Shown one piece after another: positions 14,370-22,834 of a DNA stretch of 32,302 nt. Under the pieces are notes generated by a model. The model saw only the letters and a program-made list of their open reading frames with translations, was not told where the DNA came from and did no database searches. Where the stretch lies: contig JANXMB010000058.1 in NCBI GenBank assembly GCA_025354865.1, forward strand, positions 1 to 32,302, written 5' to 3'. How positions within the stretch are numbered: position 1 is the stretch's first letter; every line of letters starts with the position of its first letter. The position numbers were made by a program, and so were the translations under genes. Source of the stretch: Acetobacteraceae bacterium (GTDB lineage Bacteria; Pseudomonadota; Alphaproteobacteria; Acetobacterales; Acetobacteraceae).

Positions 14370-15629
14370 ATGCACATCGAAACCGACGCGACCCAACACC
14401 TTCAGCGCGCCGCCAAGGCCGGGCGGGACGCCGCGCGCGTGCTGGCGCGGTCCAGCGCCGCGCTCCGCAATGCCGCGCTGGCTGCCATGGCTGGCGCGCT
14501 GCGCGACCATCGCGATGCGATCGCAACCGCGAACGATGCCGATACCGCCGCGTTCCAAGGCAGCAATGCCTTCCGCGATCGGCTGACGCTGAACCCGGCT
14601 CGGATCGAGGCGATGGCCAAGGGCCTGGAAGACGTCGCCGCTTTGCCGGACCCGCTGGATCGGACCCTTGCGGATTGGACCCGGCCCAACGGGCTGCGCA
14701 TCCAGCGCCTCGCTACCCCGATCGGGGTGATCGGGATGATCTACGAAAGCCGGCCCAATGTGGGCGCCGATGCCTCGGCTCTGTGCCTCAAATCCGGCAA
14801 TGCGGTGATTTTGCGCGGTGGGTCCGACAGCGCTAACAGCGCCAAGGCGATCAACATCGCGCTGCAACAGGGCTTGGAATCCGTCGGTTTGCCGCCCGCC
14901 TGCATCCAGGTCGCGCCCAATGCGGACCGAGCCTATGTGGCGGCGATGCTGGCCGGGGCCGGGCTGCTCGATCTGATTATTCCCCGCGGCGGCAAATCCC
15001 TGGTCGAACGCGTCCAGCGGGAGGCTCGGGTCCCCGTGCTCGCCCATGCCGAAGGGCTTTGCCACACCTACATCCATGAGGCCGCCGATCCCGCGATGGC
15101 GCGCGCGATCGTGGCCAATGCCAAGATGCGTCGCACCGGCATTTGCGGCGCGACGGAAACGCTGCTGATCGATCGCACGATCGCCGCCGCCCAACTGCCG
15201 CGCATCGTCGCCGACCTCCGCGCTTTGGGCTGCGACTTTCGCGCCGACGCGCAGGCGCGGATGGTGGTGCCCGATCTGCCGGCCGCGACGGAGGCCGATT
15301 TCGACACCGAGTGGCTCGATTCCGTGCTGTCGATCGCCGTCGTCGACGGCATCGATCACGCCTTGGCGCATATCGCGAAGCATGGCAGCGAGCATACCGA
15401 CGCCATCGTCACCGCCGATCCCGAGATCGCCCAGCAATTCCTGCGCGGCGTCGATAGCGCGGTGGCGCTGTGGAATGCCTCGACCCAATTCTGCGACGGC
15501 GCGGAATTCGGCTTCGGCGCCGAGATCGGCATCGCCACCGGGCGCATCCATGCGCGCGGCCCGGTCGGGTTGGAGCAACTGACGACCTACCGCTATACGA
15601 TCGTCGGCACCGGGCAGATCCGCCCCTGA
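14370..15629 (+). CDS. proA: Glutamate-5-semialdehyde dehydrogenase (gamma-glutamyl phosphate reductase)
   Basis: A 419-residue enzyme of the aldehyde dehydrogenase superfamily that reduces gamma-glutamyl phosphate with NADPH in the second step of proline synthesis. Recognisable segments are LATPIGVIGMIYESRPNVGADA, here cited as GVIGMIYESRPNV, then CLKSGNAVILRGGSDS, IIPRGGKSLVERV, the catalytic region MRRTGICGATETLL with Cys near residue 259, KHGSEHTDAIVT and GPVGLEQLTTYRY. The length matches the usual 415-420. The ATG at 14370 gives the normal N-terminus. proB, usually upstream, is not adjacent; an unrelated divergent gene occupies that place. nadD and rsfS follow, as in other alphaproteobacteria. 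Confidence 0.97.
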   Translation: MHIETDATQHLQRAAKAGRDAARVLARSSAALRNAALAAMAGALRDHRDAIATANDADTAAFQGSNAFRDRLTLNPARIEAMAKGLEDVAALPDPLDRTLADWTRPNGLRIQRLATPIGVIGMIYESRPNVGADASALCLKSGNAVILRGGSDSANSAKAINIALQQGLESVGLPPACIQVAPNADRAYVAAMLAGAGLLDLIIPRGGKSLVERVQREARVPVLAHAEGLCHTYIHEAADPAMARAIVANAKMRRTGICGATETLLIDRTIAAAQLPRIVADLRALGCDFRADAQARMVVPDLPAATEADFDTEWLDSVLSIAVVDGIDHALAHIAKHGSEHTDAIVTADPEIAQQFLRGVDSAVALWNASTQFCDGAEFGFGAEIGIATGRIHARGPVGLEQLTTYRYTIVGTGQIRP

Positions 15630-15682
15630 GCCCGGTTCCGTTCAGCCCCGACCCGCTCCCCCCCTTCGGCGACCGCCGCCGC

Positions 15683-16255
15683 ATGCGAATCGGGCTGCTT
15701 GGCGGCTCGTTCAATCCGGCGCATGCGGGGCATCTTCATGTCGCCGCGCTGGCCCGCAAGCGGCTGCGGTTGGATCAGGTGTGGTTGCTGGTCTCCCCCG
15801 GCAACCCGTTGAAGCCACGCGCCGGCATGGCGTCGATGGAGGCTCGGCTTACAGGCGCGCGCGCCCTCGGCGACGGGCGGCGGGTGCTGGCCACCGGGAT
15901 CGAGGCCGCTTTGCACACAAGCTTCACCGTCGATACCATGCGCGCGTTGCTGCGCCGCTTTCCGCGCGCGGCCTTCGTGTGGATCATGGGGGCCGATATT
16001 CTCGAACAACTGCCGGATTGGCGGTGTTGGGCCGATCTGGTACGGCTTATGTCCTTTGCCGTGTTGCCTCGCCCCACGTATAACCATCGCGCACTCGCTG
16101 GGCAGGCCGCCCGTCGCTTGCGGCCGATTCGCCGGAAAGCCCGGGAAGCGGCCTTGCTGCCAGGTTTGGCGCCGGGGTGGGTTTTCCTGCCGGCGCCGCA
16201 ACACGCAATGTCCGCGACCGCCCTGCGCGCCGCACTTGAAGGATCGATCCCATAG
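15683..16255 (+). CDS. nadD: Nicotinate-nucleotide adenylyltransferase
   Basis: A 190-residue nucleotidyltransferase that adenylates nicotinate mononucleotide in NAD synthesis. It has the N-terminal MRIGLLGGSFNPAHAGHLHV with the GGSFNP and HAGH motifs, VWLLVSPGNPLK, FVWIMGADILEQLPDW and the C-terminal MSATALRAAL (SxTxLR motif). The length is typical. The ATG at 15683 is chosen by homology; there is no strong Shine-Dalgarno sequence, and the proA stop lies 53 bases upstream, so coupling by readthrough of the operon is likely. A somewhat earlier non-ATG start cannot be excluded. Confidence 0.94.
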   Translation: MRIGLLGGSFNPAHAGHLHVAALARKRLRLDQVWLLVSPGNPLKPRAGMASMEARLTGARALGDGRRVLATGIEAALHTSFTVDTMRALLRRFPRAAFVWIMGADILEQLPDWRCWADLVRLMSFAVLPRPTYNHRALAGQAARRLRPIRRKAREAALLPGLAPGWVFLPAPQHAMSATALRAALEGSIP

Positions 16256-16275
16256 CCAGCCCCCCGAAGAAGCCC

Positions 16276-16797
16276 GTGTCCGCGTCCCCCGCTCGCCATA
16301 AGCCGGCGCCCCGCAAGCGGGCGGCGAAGCCTGCGGCGGTGCCTGCGCTGGGAACGCCGCGCAAGAAGACGATCGCCGCCGGACCGACCCCGGACGAGCC
16401 TGAAATCGCGGTCAAGCCGAAGCGCGCCCCGCGTAAGCTTAAGGTGAAGCTGCCAGCCTCGGAACTCGACCGGCTGCAGAAAATCGTCGTCGCCAGTCTG
16501 GAGGACGACAAGGCCGAGGATGTCGTGGCGCTCGATCTATCGGGCAAAGCGATGTTCTGCGATCGGATGGTGATCGCGTCCGGCCTCGCCGATCGGCAGA
16601 TTTCCGCCATGGCGCAGCATCTGGCCGAGAAACTGCGCGCCGAGGGGATGAAGCGCGTTCCGATCGAAGGCGCCAACGGATCGGATTGGGTGCTGATCGA
16701 TGCCGGTGATATCGTGATCCATCTGTTCAAGCCGGAAGCGCGCGCGATGTACGGCCTCGAACGGATGTGGGGCAAAGACCTGGACGAGGTCGGTTAG
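16276..16797 (+). CDS. rsfS: Ribosomal silencing factor RsfS with long basic N-terminal extension
   Basis: A 173-residue protein. The RsfS (DUF143) domain occupies roughly residues 60-168: LQKIVVASLEDDKAEDVVAL, MFCDRMVIASGLADRQISAM, GSDWVLIDAGDIVIHLF and MYGLERMW. RsfS binds large-subunit protein uL14 and blocks subunit joining in stationary phase. The first 55-60 residues are rich in Lys, Arg, Pro and Ala and look disordered, making the protein longer than the usual 105-150. The start is GTG at 16276, 20 bases after nadD; a later start would remove part of the tail but no better site is evident. The TAG stop coincides with the first bases of a dispersed palindromic repeat. Confidence 0.92.
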   Translation: MSASPARHKPAPRKRAAKPAAVPALGTPRKKTIAAGPTPDEPEIAVKPKRAPRKLKVKLPASELDRLQKIVVASLEDDKAEDVVALDLSGKAMFCDRMVIASGLADRQISAMAQHLAEKLRAEGMKRVPIEGANGSDWVLIDAGDIVIHLFKPEARAMYGLERMWGKDLDEVG

Positions 16798-16897
16798 AGC
16801 GCGATGACCGTAGGTGGATCGCCGAAGGTCTGAATCGCCCGACCGATAAAAGGTTAGATCGCGAGACGTGAGCGAGAGCGAACGCATCGCGATCTAG
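16795..16897 (+). repeat. Dispersed palindromic repeat, copy 1 (between rsfS and MaoC gene)
   Basis: About 103 bases beginning at the rsfS stop codon with TAGAGCGCGATGACCG. The right half forms a perfect 10-bp stem, TAGATCGCGA (16855-16864) with TCGCGATCTA (16887-16896), around a loop containing ACGTGAGCGAGAGCGAACGC. The same loop occurs in the copy at 22831. The left half can form a second, imperfect stem (GCGCGATGACC with GGTCTGAATCGCCC). It lies between convergent genes. Confidence 0.88.
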
Positions 16898-16947
16898 GCC
16901 CCGCACAGCGCCCGTGGGGCGACCCCGGACGCGGCGCCGTCCGATAT

Positions 16948-17793
16948 CTAAACGACGGCTTCGGCCTCCATCGCCAGATTGCCCTGTGCATTGCGCGCCC
17001 AGAGCGCGATCTGCCCATCGGCGCCGGGGCGTCCGTGTACCGAGAACGGGGCGACGTCGAACAAGGGGCTGACAGCGCGGAATTTGAACGATTTCAGCGG
17101 CGCGTCGGTGTTCCGCCGCAGCAGATCGACCAACAGCGTCGCAATCAGCGGGCCGTGTACGATCAAACCCGGATAACCCTCGGTTTCTGTGACATATTTC
17201 CGGTCGTAATGGATGCGGTGGCCGTTGAAGGTCAGCGCCGAGTAGCGGAACAGCAGCACGGGATCGGGGACGATGTCGCGATGCCAGACTGCGCCGTCCG
17301 GGGCGGCTTTCGGCGGCGGCGGTGGCTCATTCGCGGCCGGCGCGTCGCGATAGACGATGTCGTGCTCCTCCATCAACGCCAGGCCGTCTTCGCCGAACAC
17401 CTCGTGCCGCACCAGCACGAAACAGAGGGAGCCGGCGCGGCCCTGCTTCACCGTGACATCGGCGACGGTGGAAACGCGCACGATCTTTTCGTCCAGGCGC
17501 AACGGCTTATGGAACGTGAACCGGCCGCCAGCCCACATGCGGCGAGGCAGCGGCACCGGTGGCAGGAAGCCGCCGCGTTTGGGATGGCCGTCGGGACCGA
17601 TCTCCCCCTGCGGCGCCAGCGGTAGAAAATACAGCCAATGCCACAACGGCGGCAGCGGATCGCCCGCCTTGGGCGCGTGGTCGGGGCGATCCAATGTCGC
17701 CGACAGCGCCGCGACCGGCACCATTGTGGCGCGATCTTCCAACGTTTCCTGCTTCCCGATCCAGGAGCGGAGGTGGTCGATATCCAGGCTCAT
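16948..17793 (-). CDS. MaoC/HTD2-type hot-dog dehydratase (mesaconyl-C4-CoA hydratase-like)
   Basis: A 281-residue protein with an N-terminal MaoC-like (FAS1-dehydratase-like) half and a C-terminal hot-dog half. Markers are GDPLPPLWHWLYFLPLAP, KRGGFLPPVPLPRRMWAGG, HKPLRLDEKIVR and the active-site-like FRYSALTFNGHRIHYDRKY, followed by GYPGLIVHGPLIATLL. Related proteins hydrate or dehydrate enoyl-CoA thioesters, including mesaconyl-C4-CoA. It starts at the ATG at 17791-17793 with AGAGGGAA upstream; a longer frame from 17829 is not supported. A hairpin lies in its leader. The nearby acyl-CoA ligase and 3-hydroxyisobutyrate-dehydrogenase-like genes suggest short branched acyl-CoA metabolism, as an inference. 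Confidence 0.88.
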   Translation of the reverse strand: MSLDIDHLRSWIGKQETLEDRATMVPVAALSATLDRPDHAPKAGDPLPPLWHWLYFLPLAPQGEIGPDGHPKRGGFLPPVPLPRRMWAGGRFTFHKPLRLDEKIVRVSTVADVTVKQGRAGSLCFVLVRHEVFGEDGLALMEEHDIVYRDAPAANEPPPPPKAAPDGAVWHRDIVPDPVLLFRYSALTFNGHRIHYDRKYVTETEGYPGLIVHGPLIATLLVDLLRRNTDAPLKSFKFRAVSPLFDVAPFSVHGRPGADGQIALWARNAQGNLAMEAEAVV

Positions 17794-17809
17794 GCGATGT
17801 GTTCCCTCT

Positions 17810-17847
17810 GTCTTCGCCCCGATTTCCACAATCTGGGGGGCGAAGAC
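17810..17847 (-). promoter_or_regulatory. Leader hairpin upstream of the MaoC-type gene
   Basis: GTCTTCGCCCC (17810-17820) and GGGGCGAAGAC (17837-17847) form a perfect 11-bp stem with a 16-base loop. On the minus strand the stem ends next to the AGAGGGAA ribosome site and 16 bases before the ATG. There is no T tract, so it is either a mRNA processing or stability element, a Rho-linked stop for the upstream hydrolase transcript, or a translational control hairpin. Confidence 0.6.
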
Positions 17848-17865
17848 AAGGGGGCAGGCGGCCGG

Positions 17866-18975
17866 TCAGTCGATCGCGGCGTGTACCAGATTCGATATCC
17901 GATCGAGCCGCGCGGAGTGCCAGGGATCGGGGTAGACGAAATTGGTCAGGTAGGTGAACGACACCCCGCTGGACGGATCGACCCAGGAATACGACGAACC
18001 GACCCCGCCATGGCCGAAAGTGACCGGCGCCCCGATCGTCCCCAGGCCGCGAATGCGATCGCTGTCCCCGCGCACATGCGGCCCTAGACCGCGATGCATC
18101 GGAATCCCGCCCATCTGATGGTCGCCCATCTCCCCGGTATGGTTGCGCGATACATAGGCAATCAATCGAGGCGAAAACACCCGCACCCCACCCAGCGTGC
18201 CGCCAAAACCGAGCATCTGATAGAACGCAGCCATGCCGCGCGCCGTTGCGAAACCGCCCCCGCTCGGCAACCCCGCCGCTCGGAATTCCGCCGAGTTGTC
18301 GCGCGGTTCCGGCGCATAGGTATCGGCGCAGCGATGCTGCCGATCGGCGGGAACGCCGACGAAAATATCGTCGCCCAGGCCCAGCGGTTCGATGACCCTG
18401 CTGCGGACGACATCGCGATAATCCTGGCCGGTGACTGCCTCGATCACCATGGCCTGCACCAGATGGGCGGCCTGACCGTGGTATTGCAGCCGGCTGCCCG
18501 GCGTCCAATCCAGCGAGAAGTCGCAGACCTCGGCCCGCATTTTCGCGTGGTCGGTCCAGGTGGCTCGGGTGACGTTGTTGCCGGGGAAGCCGCCGGTATG
18601 GGTCATGACCTGTTGCAGGGTGATATCGGCCTTACCGCGACAGGCGAATGCCGGCAGGTGGTCGGCGACCTTGTCCATGAACGACAATTTGCCCTCGTCA
18701 ACCAGGGTCCAGACGGCAGAGCTGGTAAGGACTTTGGTCTGACTGAACAGCAGGAACAGCGATGTGTCGGAGGCCGCGACGTCCCCGCCATCGGTCCGCG
18801 CCATCCCGTAGCTGCGGGACAGGGCCAATTTGCCGTGCCGAGCGAGGGCGATCTGCGCGCCGGGGTAGCGGCCTTCCGCGATATGGCTGCGGATGAGGGC
18901 GTCGAGATGCTCCAGCGGTTTCGCGGCGAAGCCGAGGCTTCCGAGGTCGGCGGTCGGCAAGGGATAGTGGCTCAT
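17866..18975 (-). CDS. Serine hydrolase of the beta-lactamase/class C esterase family
   Basis: A 369-residue penicillin-binding-protein-like serine hydrolase. The catalytic SxxK motif is SQTK at residues 78-81, the second motif is probably YHG in the segment RLQYHGQAAHLVQ, and the third is HGGVGSSY in FGHGGVGSSYSWVDP. No signal peptide is seen, so it is probably cytoplasmic, like many esterase EstB-type members. The ATG at 18973-18975 follows AGAAGGAAA; the frame from 19038 would overlap the neighbouring gene. The substrate is unknown; an ester or lactone is more likely than a beta-lactam. Confidence 0.87.
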   Translation of the reverse strand: MSHYPLPTADLGSLGFAAKPLEHLDALIRSHIAEGRYPGAQIALARHGKLALSRSYGMARTDGGDVAASDTSLFLLFSQTKVLTSSAVWTLVDEGKLSFMDKVADHLPAFACRGKADITLQQVMTHTGGFPGNNVTRATWTDHAKMRAEVCDFSLDWTPGSRLQYHGQAAHLVQAMVIEAVTGQDYRDVVRSRVIEPLGLGDDIFVGVPADRQHRCADTYAPEPRDNSAEFRAAGLPSGGGFATARGMAAFYQMLGFGGTLGGVRVFSPRLIAYVSRNHTGEMGDHQMGGIPMHRGLGPHVRGDSDRIRGLGTIGAPVTFGHGGVGSSYSWVDPSSGVSFTYLTNFVYPDPWHSARLDRISNLVHAAID

Positions 18976-19003
18976 GGCGGTTTCCTTCTGTTCGTTGCTG
19001 GCA

Positions 19004-19549
19004 TCAAACCCGGATATCGTCGAGTTTGTCGACTTCATGGTCCAGACGGGGCATCAGCACATCCAGTGTCTCGGTCACCGCATCCAGCTTCGGGCGCAGG
19101 TTGCTGCCCCAGGTTTTATACGGCACGTCCCAATCCTGTTGGGCTTTGACATGGCGGTTGTAGTCGTTCACCCGATGCACGAGGGCGTAGACTTGCGCGG
19201 CCGTTGCGGCGCCGAAGACGTCGATCCGCTCGATCGTGCTGATGAAGATGTCGGGCAGGGGGATGACGAGTTCCTCGATATGCGGTTGGCTGCCTTCGTT
19301 GCCGATGCGCCCCACCGATTGCAGCACCCCCGAGCGGAATCTGGCAGACGATCGCATGTCGCGCAGGATTGGGGCGATGGCGGCGGCGAGGACCTGACGG
19401 CGCAGGACCCGCGCGGCTTCCGCCCGTTTCTGCTCGTTGCGTTCCTGCCGCAGCGCGATGCCGACCGCCGCGCCGGCTGCGGCCAGGGATCCGAGGCCCT
19501 GCACCCAGTCGGACAATTTCTGCTCGAAGAACCAATCGACTAAGAACAT
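19004..19549 (-). CDS. Small membrane-anchored protein of unknown function
   Basis: A 181-residue protein. One hydrophobic segment near the N-terminus (GLGSLAAAGAAVGIAL, about residues 18-33) is followed by a charged, probably helical region (RQERNEQKRAEAARVLRRQ) and a soluble C-terminal domain. The arrangement suggests a single membrane anchor with a cytoplasmic domain. I recognise no family. The ATG at 19547-19549 is chosen because the preceding in-frame codons are Arg/Pro/Cys-rich and unlikely to be translated; its ribosome site is weak. It precedes the serine hydrolase in the same orientation by 28 bases. Confidence 0.65.
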   Translation of the reverse strand: MFLVDWFFEQKLSDWVQGLGSLAAAGAAVGIALRQERNEQKRAEAARVLRRQVLAAAIAPILRDMRSSARFRSGVLQSVGRIGNEGSQPHIEELVIPLPDIFISTIERIDVFGAATAAQVYALVHRVNDYNRHVKAQQDWDVPYKTWGSNLRPKLDAVTETLDVLMPRLDHEVDKLDDIRV

Positions 19550-19741
19550 GGTGCCGCGTGCTCGGCGGTGTCGCTGCCCCGGCGGTTCCGTTGGCTGGCA
19601 AGCTCGGCGTCGGCACGGCGCATGGCAAAAATCCCCTTTCGGCCAGTTCATTCCGCCCTGCGCCGTGCGTCAATACGGGGCTGGCCTTGTTTCGCCGGGG
19701 CGGTTCGTGCTTCATCCCGTGCACCGAACTGGGAAAGATCG

Positions 19742-20200
19742 ATGGCCGAGATACGCACCGCCCACCTGATGACGATGAAGCTCGCCGTGACCGGCCTGCA
19801 GGCCATCGGTGCGACGCCGAGCGGCAACCGCCGGGTGGGGCTGGTGGCCGGCGGGACGTTCGAAGGGGCGAAACTCAAAGGGATCGTTCTGCCGGGCGGG
19901 GCCGATTGGATCATGGGCCGAGCGGACGGGGCGACGACGCTGGATGTGCGGATCGTGCTGCAAACCGACGACGGCGCGACAATCGGCCTGACTTATCGCG
20001 GCCTGCGCCATGGCCCGGATGCCGTGATGGCCAAGGTCAACGCCGGGGAGATGGTGGACCCCGCCGCATACTACTTCCGCACGGCCGTGTTCTTCGAAAC
20101 GGCGTCGGAGAAATACGACTGGCTGAACCGCGCCATCGCCATCGGGACCGGGTATCGCCCGCCCGAAGGCCCCGTTTACGACATTTTCGAGGTACTCTGA
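19742..20200 (+). CDS. DUF3237 domain protein
   Basis: A 152-residue protein matching the DUF3237 pattern: EGAKLKGIVLPGGADWIMGR, TTLDVRIVLQTDDGATIGLTYRG in part, DPAAYYFRTAVFFETASEKYDWLN and the ending VYDIFEVL. The family is a small beta-barrel of unknown function, often beside catabolic dehydrogenases and acyl-CoA enzymes. GGGAAAG precedes the ATG at 19742. The stop is three bases before the next start, so it shares an operon with the dehydrogenase. Confidence 0.85.
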   Translation: MAEIRTAHLMTMKLAVTGLQAIGATPSGNRRVGLVAGGTFEGAKLKGIVLPGGADWIMGRADGATTLDVRIVLQTDDGATIGLTYRGLRHGPDAVMAKVNAGEMVDPAAYYFRTAVFFETASEKYDWLNRAIAIGTGYRPPEGPVYDIFEVL

Positions 20201-20203
20201 ACC

Positions 20204-21103
20204 ATGGCGACAATCGGTTTCATCGGTCTTGGCAACATGGGCGGCCCGATGGCGGCCAATCTGGTCAAGGCCGGACATAAGGTGACGGGCTTCGATCTGG
20301 TGCCGGCCTCGCTCGATGCGTTGCAGGCGGCGGGCGGTGCGGTGGCAGCCAGCGCGCGCGATGCGGTGCAGGGCGCCGATATCGTGATCACGATGCTGCC
20401 GGCTGGGGACCATGTGCGGCAGGTCTGGTTGCACCAGGGCGGTTTGCTCGACGTGGTGAAGGACGCCAAACCGCTGCTGATCGATTGTTCCACGATCGAC
20501 GTCGAAAGCGCCCGCGTCGTGACGGCGGCGGCCGAGGAAGCCGGTATGACCATGCTCGATGCCCCCGTCTCCGGCGGCACGGTCGGGGCGGCGAACGGTA
20601 CCCTGACCTTCATGGTCGGCGGTGACGCGGATACCTTCGCCAAATGTCTGCCGATCTTGCAAGCCATGGGCAAGAACATCTTCCACGCCGGCGGCCCCGG
20701 GGCCGGGCAGGCGGTGAAGATTTGCAGCAACATGATGCTGGCCATCAACATGATCGGCGTTGCCGAAGGTTTCATCCTCGCCCAAAATCTGGGATTGGAC
20801 TGGATGAAACTGCACGAAATCTGCTTGACGGCCACGTCCAACTCGTTCGCCTTGTCGAACTACTGCCCCGCGCCGGGTCCGACCCCGCAATCCCCGGCCA
20901 ATCGCGATTACGCGCCGGGGTTCATGACCGCGCTGATGCTGAAGGATGTGAAATTGTCGCAGGCGGCGGCGGAGGCAACCGGCACCGCCACGCCGATGGC
21001 CGCGCTGGCGCAATCGCTCTATCAGCAGACGGCGGATGGCGGGGACGCGGCGAAGGATTTTTCGGTGGTGTTCCGCCTGCTTGAAAAGATGCAGCGGGGA
21101 TAA
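20204..21103 (+). CDS. 3-hydroxyisobutyrate dehydrogenase family NAD(P)-dependent oxidoreductase
   Basis: A 299-residue beta-hydroxyacid dehydrogenase. It has the Rossmann motif IGFIGLGNMGGPMAANLV at residues 4-21, the substrate loop DAPVSGGTVGAANGTL near residue 123, GGPGAGQAVKICSNMM with the conserved catalytic Lys near 171, and GFMTALMLKDVKLSQAAA near the C-terminus. It should oxidise a small beta-hydroxy acid (3-hydroxyisobutyrate, tartronate semialdehyde or similar) using NAD(P). It sits between the DUF3237 and acyl-CoA ligase genes. The family assignment is firm, the substrate open; mmsB would be the symbol if it acts in valine breakdown. Confidence 0.93.
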   Translation: MATIGFIGLGNMGGPMAANLVKAGHKVTGFDLVPASLDALQAAGGAVAASARDAVQGADIVITMLPAGDHVRQVWLHQGGLLDVVKDAKPLLIDCSTIDVESARVVTAAAEEAGMTMLDAPVSGGTVGAANGTLTFMVGGDADTFAKCLPILQAMGKNIFHAGGPGAGQAVKICSNMMLAINMIGVAEGFILAQNLGLDWMKLHEICLTATSNSFALSNYCPAPGPTPQSPANRDYAPGFMTALMLKDVKLSQAAAEATGTATPMAALAQSLYQQTADGGDAAKDFSVVFRLLEKMQRG

Positions 21104-21151
21104 GCAGTTCGTCGCGCGCTGGGGAAGCGGACTATAGGGAGAATATCGGCC

Positions 21152-22834
21152 ATGAATAGCTTCAAAGAAGCGCGCGATTTCCTGTTTGCGCATGCCGGCG
21201 ACTACAAAGCGGCGCATGCCGGCTTCCGTTGGCCGGCGCTGGAGCATTTCAACTACGCGTTGGACTGGTTCGATGCCGAATTGGCGCAGGGCGAATCGGC
21301 CGATCGTCTGGCCTTGAAAATCGTCGGCGATGCTGCGGCCGAGCGGACATTTCGGCAATTGTCGGTGGCATCGAACCGGTTGGCCAACGGTTTGCGGGCC
21401 ATCGGGGTCAAGCGCGGCGACCGCATTCTGTTGATGTTGGGCAATGTTGTGCCGCTTTGGGAAACCATGCTGGCGGCGATGAAGCTGGGCGCGGTTGTCA
21501 TTCCGGCGACGACTTTGCTGAACACCGCCGATTTGAAAGACCGTTTCGATCGCGGCCGGGTGCGCCATATCGTCGCCAACGCGGCCGATGCGGCGAAATT
21601 CCAGGGCCTCGACCCGACGGTCACCCGGATTGGCGTGGGCGATGCGGTGCCGGGTTGGTACCCCTATGCCGATCTGCTGAACGCGTCCGACGTTTTCGTG
21701 CCGGATGCGCCGACGCGGGTCACCGACGCCATGCTGTTGTATTTCACCTCCGGCACGACGTCGCGCCCCAAGCTGGTGGAACACAACCACCAAAGCTACC
21801 CGGTCGGGCATCTGATTACGATGTATTGGATCGGTCTGCGTCCGGGCGATCTGCATCTGAATATCTCGTCCCCCGGCTGGGCGAAGCACGCCTATAGCTG
21901 CTTCTTTGCCCCTTGGAACGCAGGGGCAACGATCTTCATCCTCAATCAACCGAGGTTCAACGCGCGTGCGATGCTGGATTCGATCGTCGAGCATAAAGTC
22001 GCAACGATCTGTGCGCCGCCCACGGTGTGGCGGATGTTCGTGCAGGAAGACATGGCGGCCTGGAAGACATCGTTGCGGGAATTGCTATCGGCTGGCGAAC
22101 CGCTGAACCCCGAGGTGATCGAGCATGTGCAGGCCGTCTGGGGCCTGACCCCGCGCGAGGGGTTTGGGCAGACCGAAACGACCCTGCAAATCGGTTGCTA
22201 TCCCGGACAGGTTGTGAAGCCGGGATCGATGGGCCAGGAATCGCCCGGCTTTCGCATTCGGTTGCTCGATCCCGACGGCGCCGATGCTGCCGAGGGGGAG
22301 GTCGCGATCGATCTGAACCCGCCGCCGACCGGCCTGATGCGCGGCTACCGCGCGGACGACGGTTCGTTCCTGCCGCTGGGCGATGGGGCGTATCGTACCG
22401 GCGATGTCGGCACCAAAGACGACGATGGATACTTTACGTATGTGGGCCGAGCGGACGACGTGTTCAAAGCCTCGGATTATCGGATCAGCCCGTTCGAGTT
22501 GGAAAGCGCGCTGATCGAACACCCCGCCGTGGCCGAGGCCGCCGTCGTTCCGGCGCCGGATAAAGTCCGCATGGCTATCCCGAAAGCCTTCGTGACATTG
22601 GCGGCCGGCAACGAACCCAACCGCGACACGGCCTTGTCGATCTTCCGCCACCTGCGAGAAGCCTTGGCGCCATACAAGCGGGTGCGGCGGCTGGAATTTT
22701 CCGACTTGCCGAAAACCATTTCCGGCAAAATCCGCCGCGTCGAACTCCGCCAGACCGAGGAATCCCGTGCTCGGGATAACATCCGCGCCGAAGCCGAATT
22801 CCGCGAAGAGGATTTTCCGGAATTGCGGACCTAG
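21152..22834 (+). CDS. AMP-forming acyl-CoA synthetase (ANL superfamily)
   Basis: A 560-residue acyl- or aryl-CoA ligase. The phosphate loop is LYFTSGTTSRPK at about residues 194-206. The A5-like motif is GFGQTETTLQIG, the A7-like motif YRTGDVGTKDDDGYFTYVGR near 413, the hinge follows at DDVFKASDYRISPFE, and the catalytic Lys lies in LPKTISGKIRRVEL near residue 525. The closest type is the medium-chain/benzoate acyl-CoA synthetase group with an N-terminal extension. GGGAG lies about ten bases before the ATG. The gene is 48 bases after the dehydrogenase. The TAG stop falls in the first bases of a dispersed repeat. Confidence 0.93.
   Translation: MNSFKEARDFLFAHAGDYKAAHAGFRWPALEHFNYALDWFDAELAQGESADRLALKIVGDAAAERTFRQLSVASNRLANGLRAIGVKRGDRILLMLGNVVPLWETMLAAMKLGAVVIPATTLLNTADLKDRFDRGRVRHIVANAADAAKFQGLDPTVTRIGVGDAVPGWYPYADLLNASDVFVPDAPTRVTDAMLLYFTSGTTSRPKLVEHNHQSYPVGHLITMYWIGLRPGDLHLNISSPGWAKHAYSCFFAPWNAGATIFILNQPRFNARAMLDSIVEHKVATICAPPTVWRMFVQEDMAAWKTSLRELLSAGEPLNPEVIEHVQAVWGLTPREGFGQTETTLQIGCYPGQVVKPGSMGQESPGFRIRLLDPDGADAAEGEVAIDLNPPPTGLMRGYRADDGSFLPLGDGAYRTGDVGTKDDDGYFTYVGRADDVFKASDYRISPFELESALIEHPAVAEAAVVPAPDKVRMAIPKAFVTLAAGNEPNRDTALSIFRHLREALAPYKRVRRLEFSDLPKTISGKIRRVELRQTEESRARDNIRAEAEFREEDFPELRT

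Noticed and set aside
14250-15578. Upstream part of a 792-codon minus-strand open frame over proA
   Set aside because: Entirely antisense to the clearly coding proA; typical high-GC shadow.
16795-16897. Copy 1 of the repeat as a tRNA or small RNA gene
   Set aside because: Foldable, but no cloverleaf or T-loop; shared by other gene ends, so it is a repeat.
19712-21994. 760-codon minus-strand open frame
   Set aside because: Antisense to DUF3237, dehydrogenase and acyl-CoA ligase genes; composition is Arg/His/Gln-rich without any domain.
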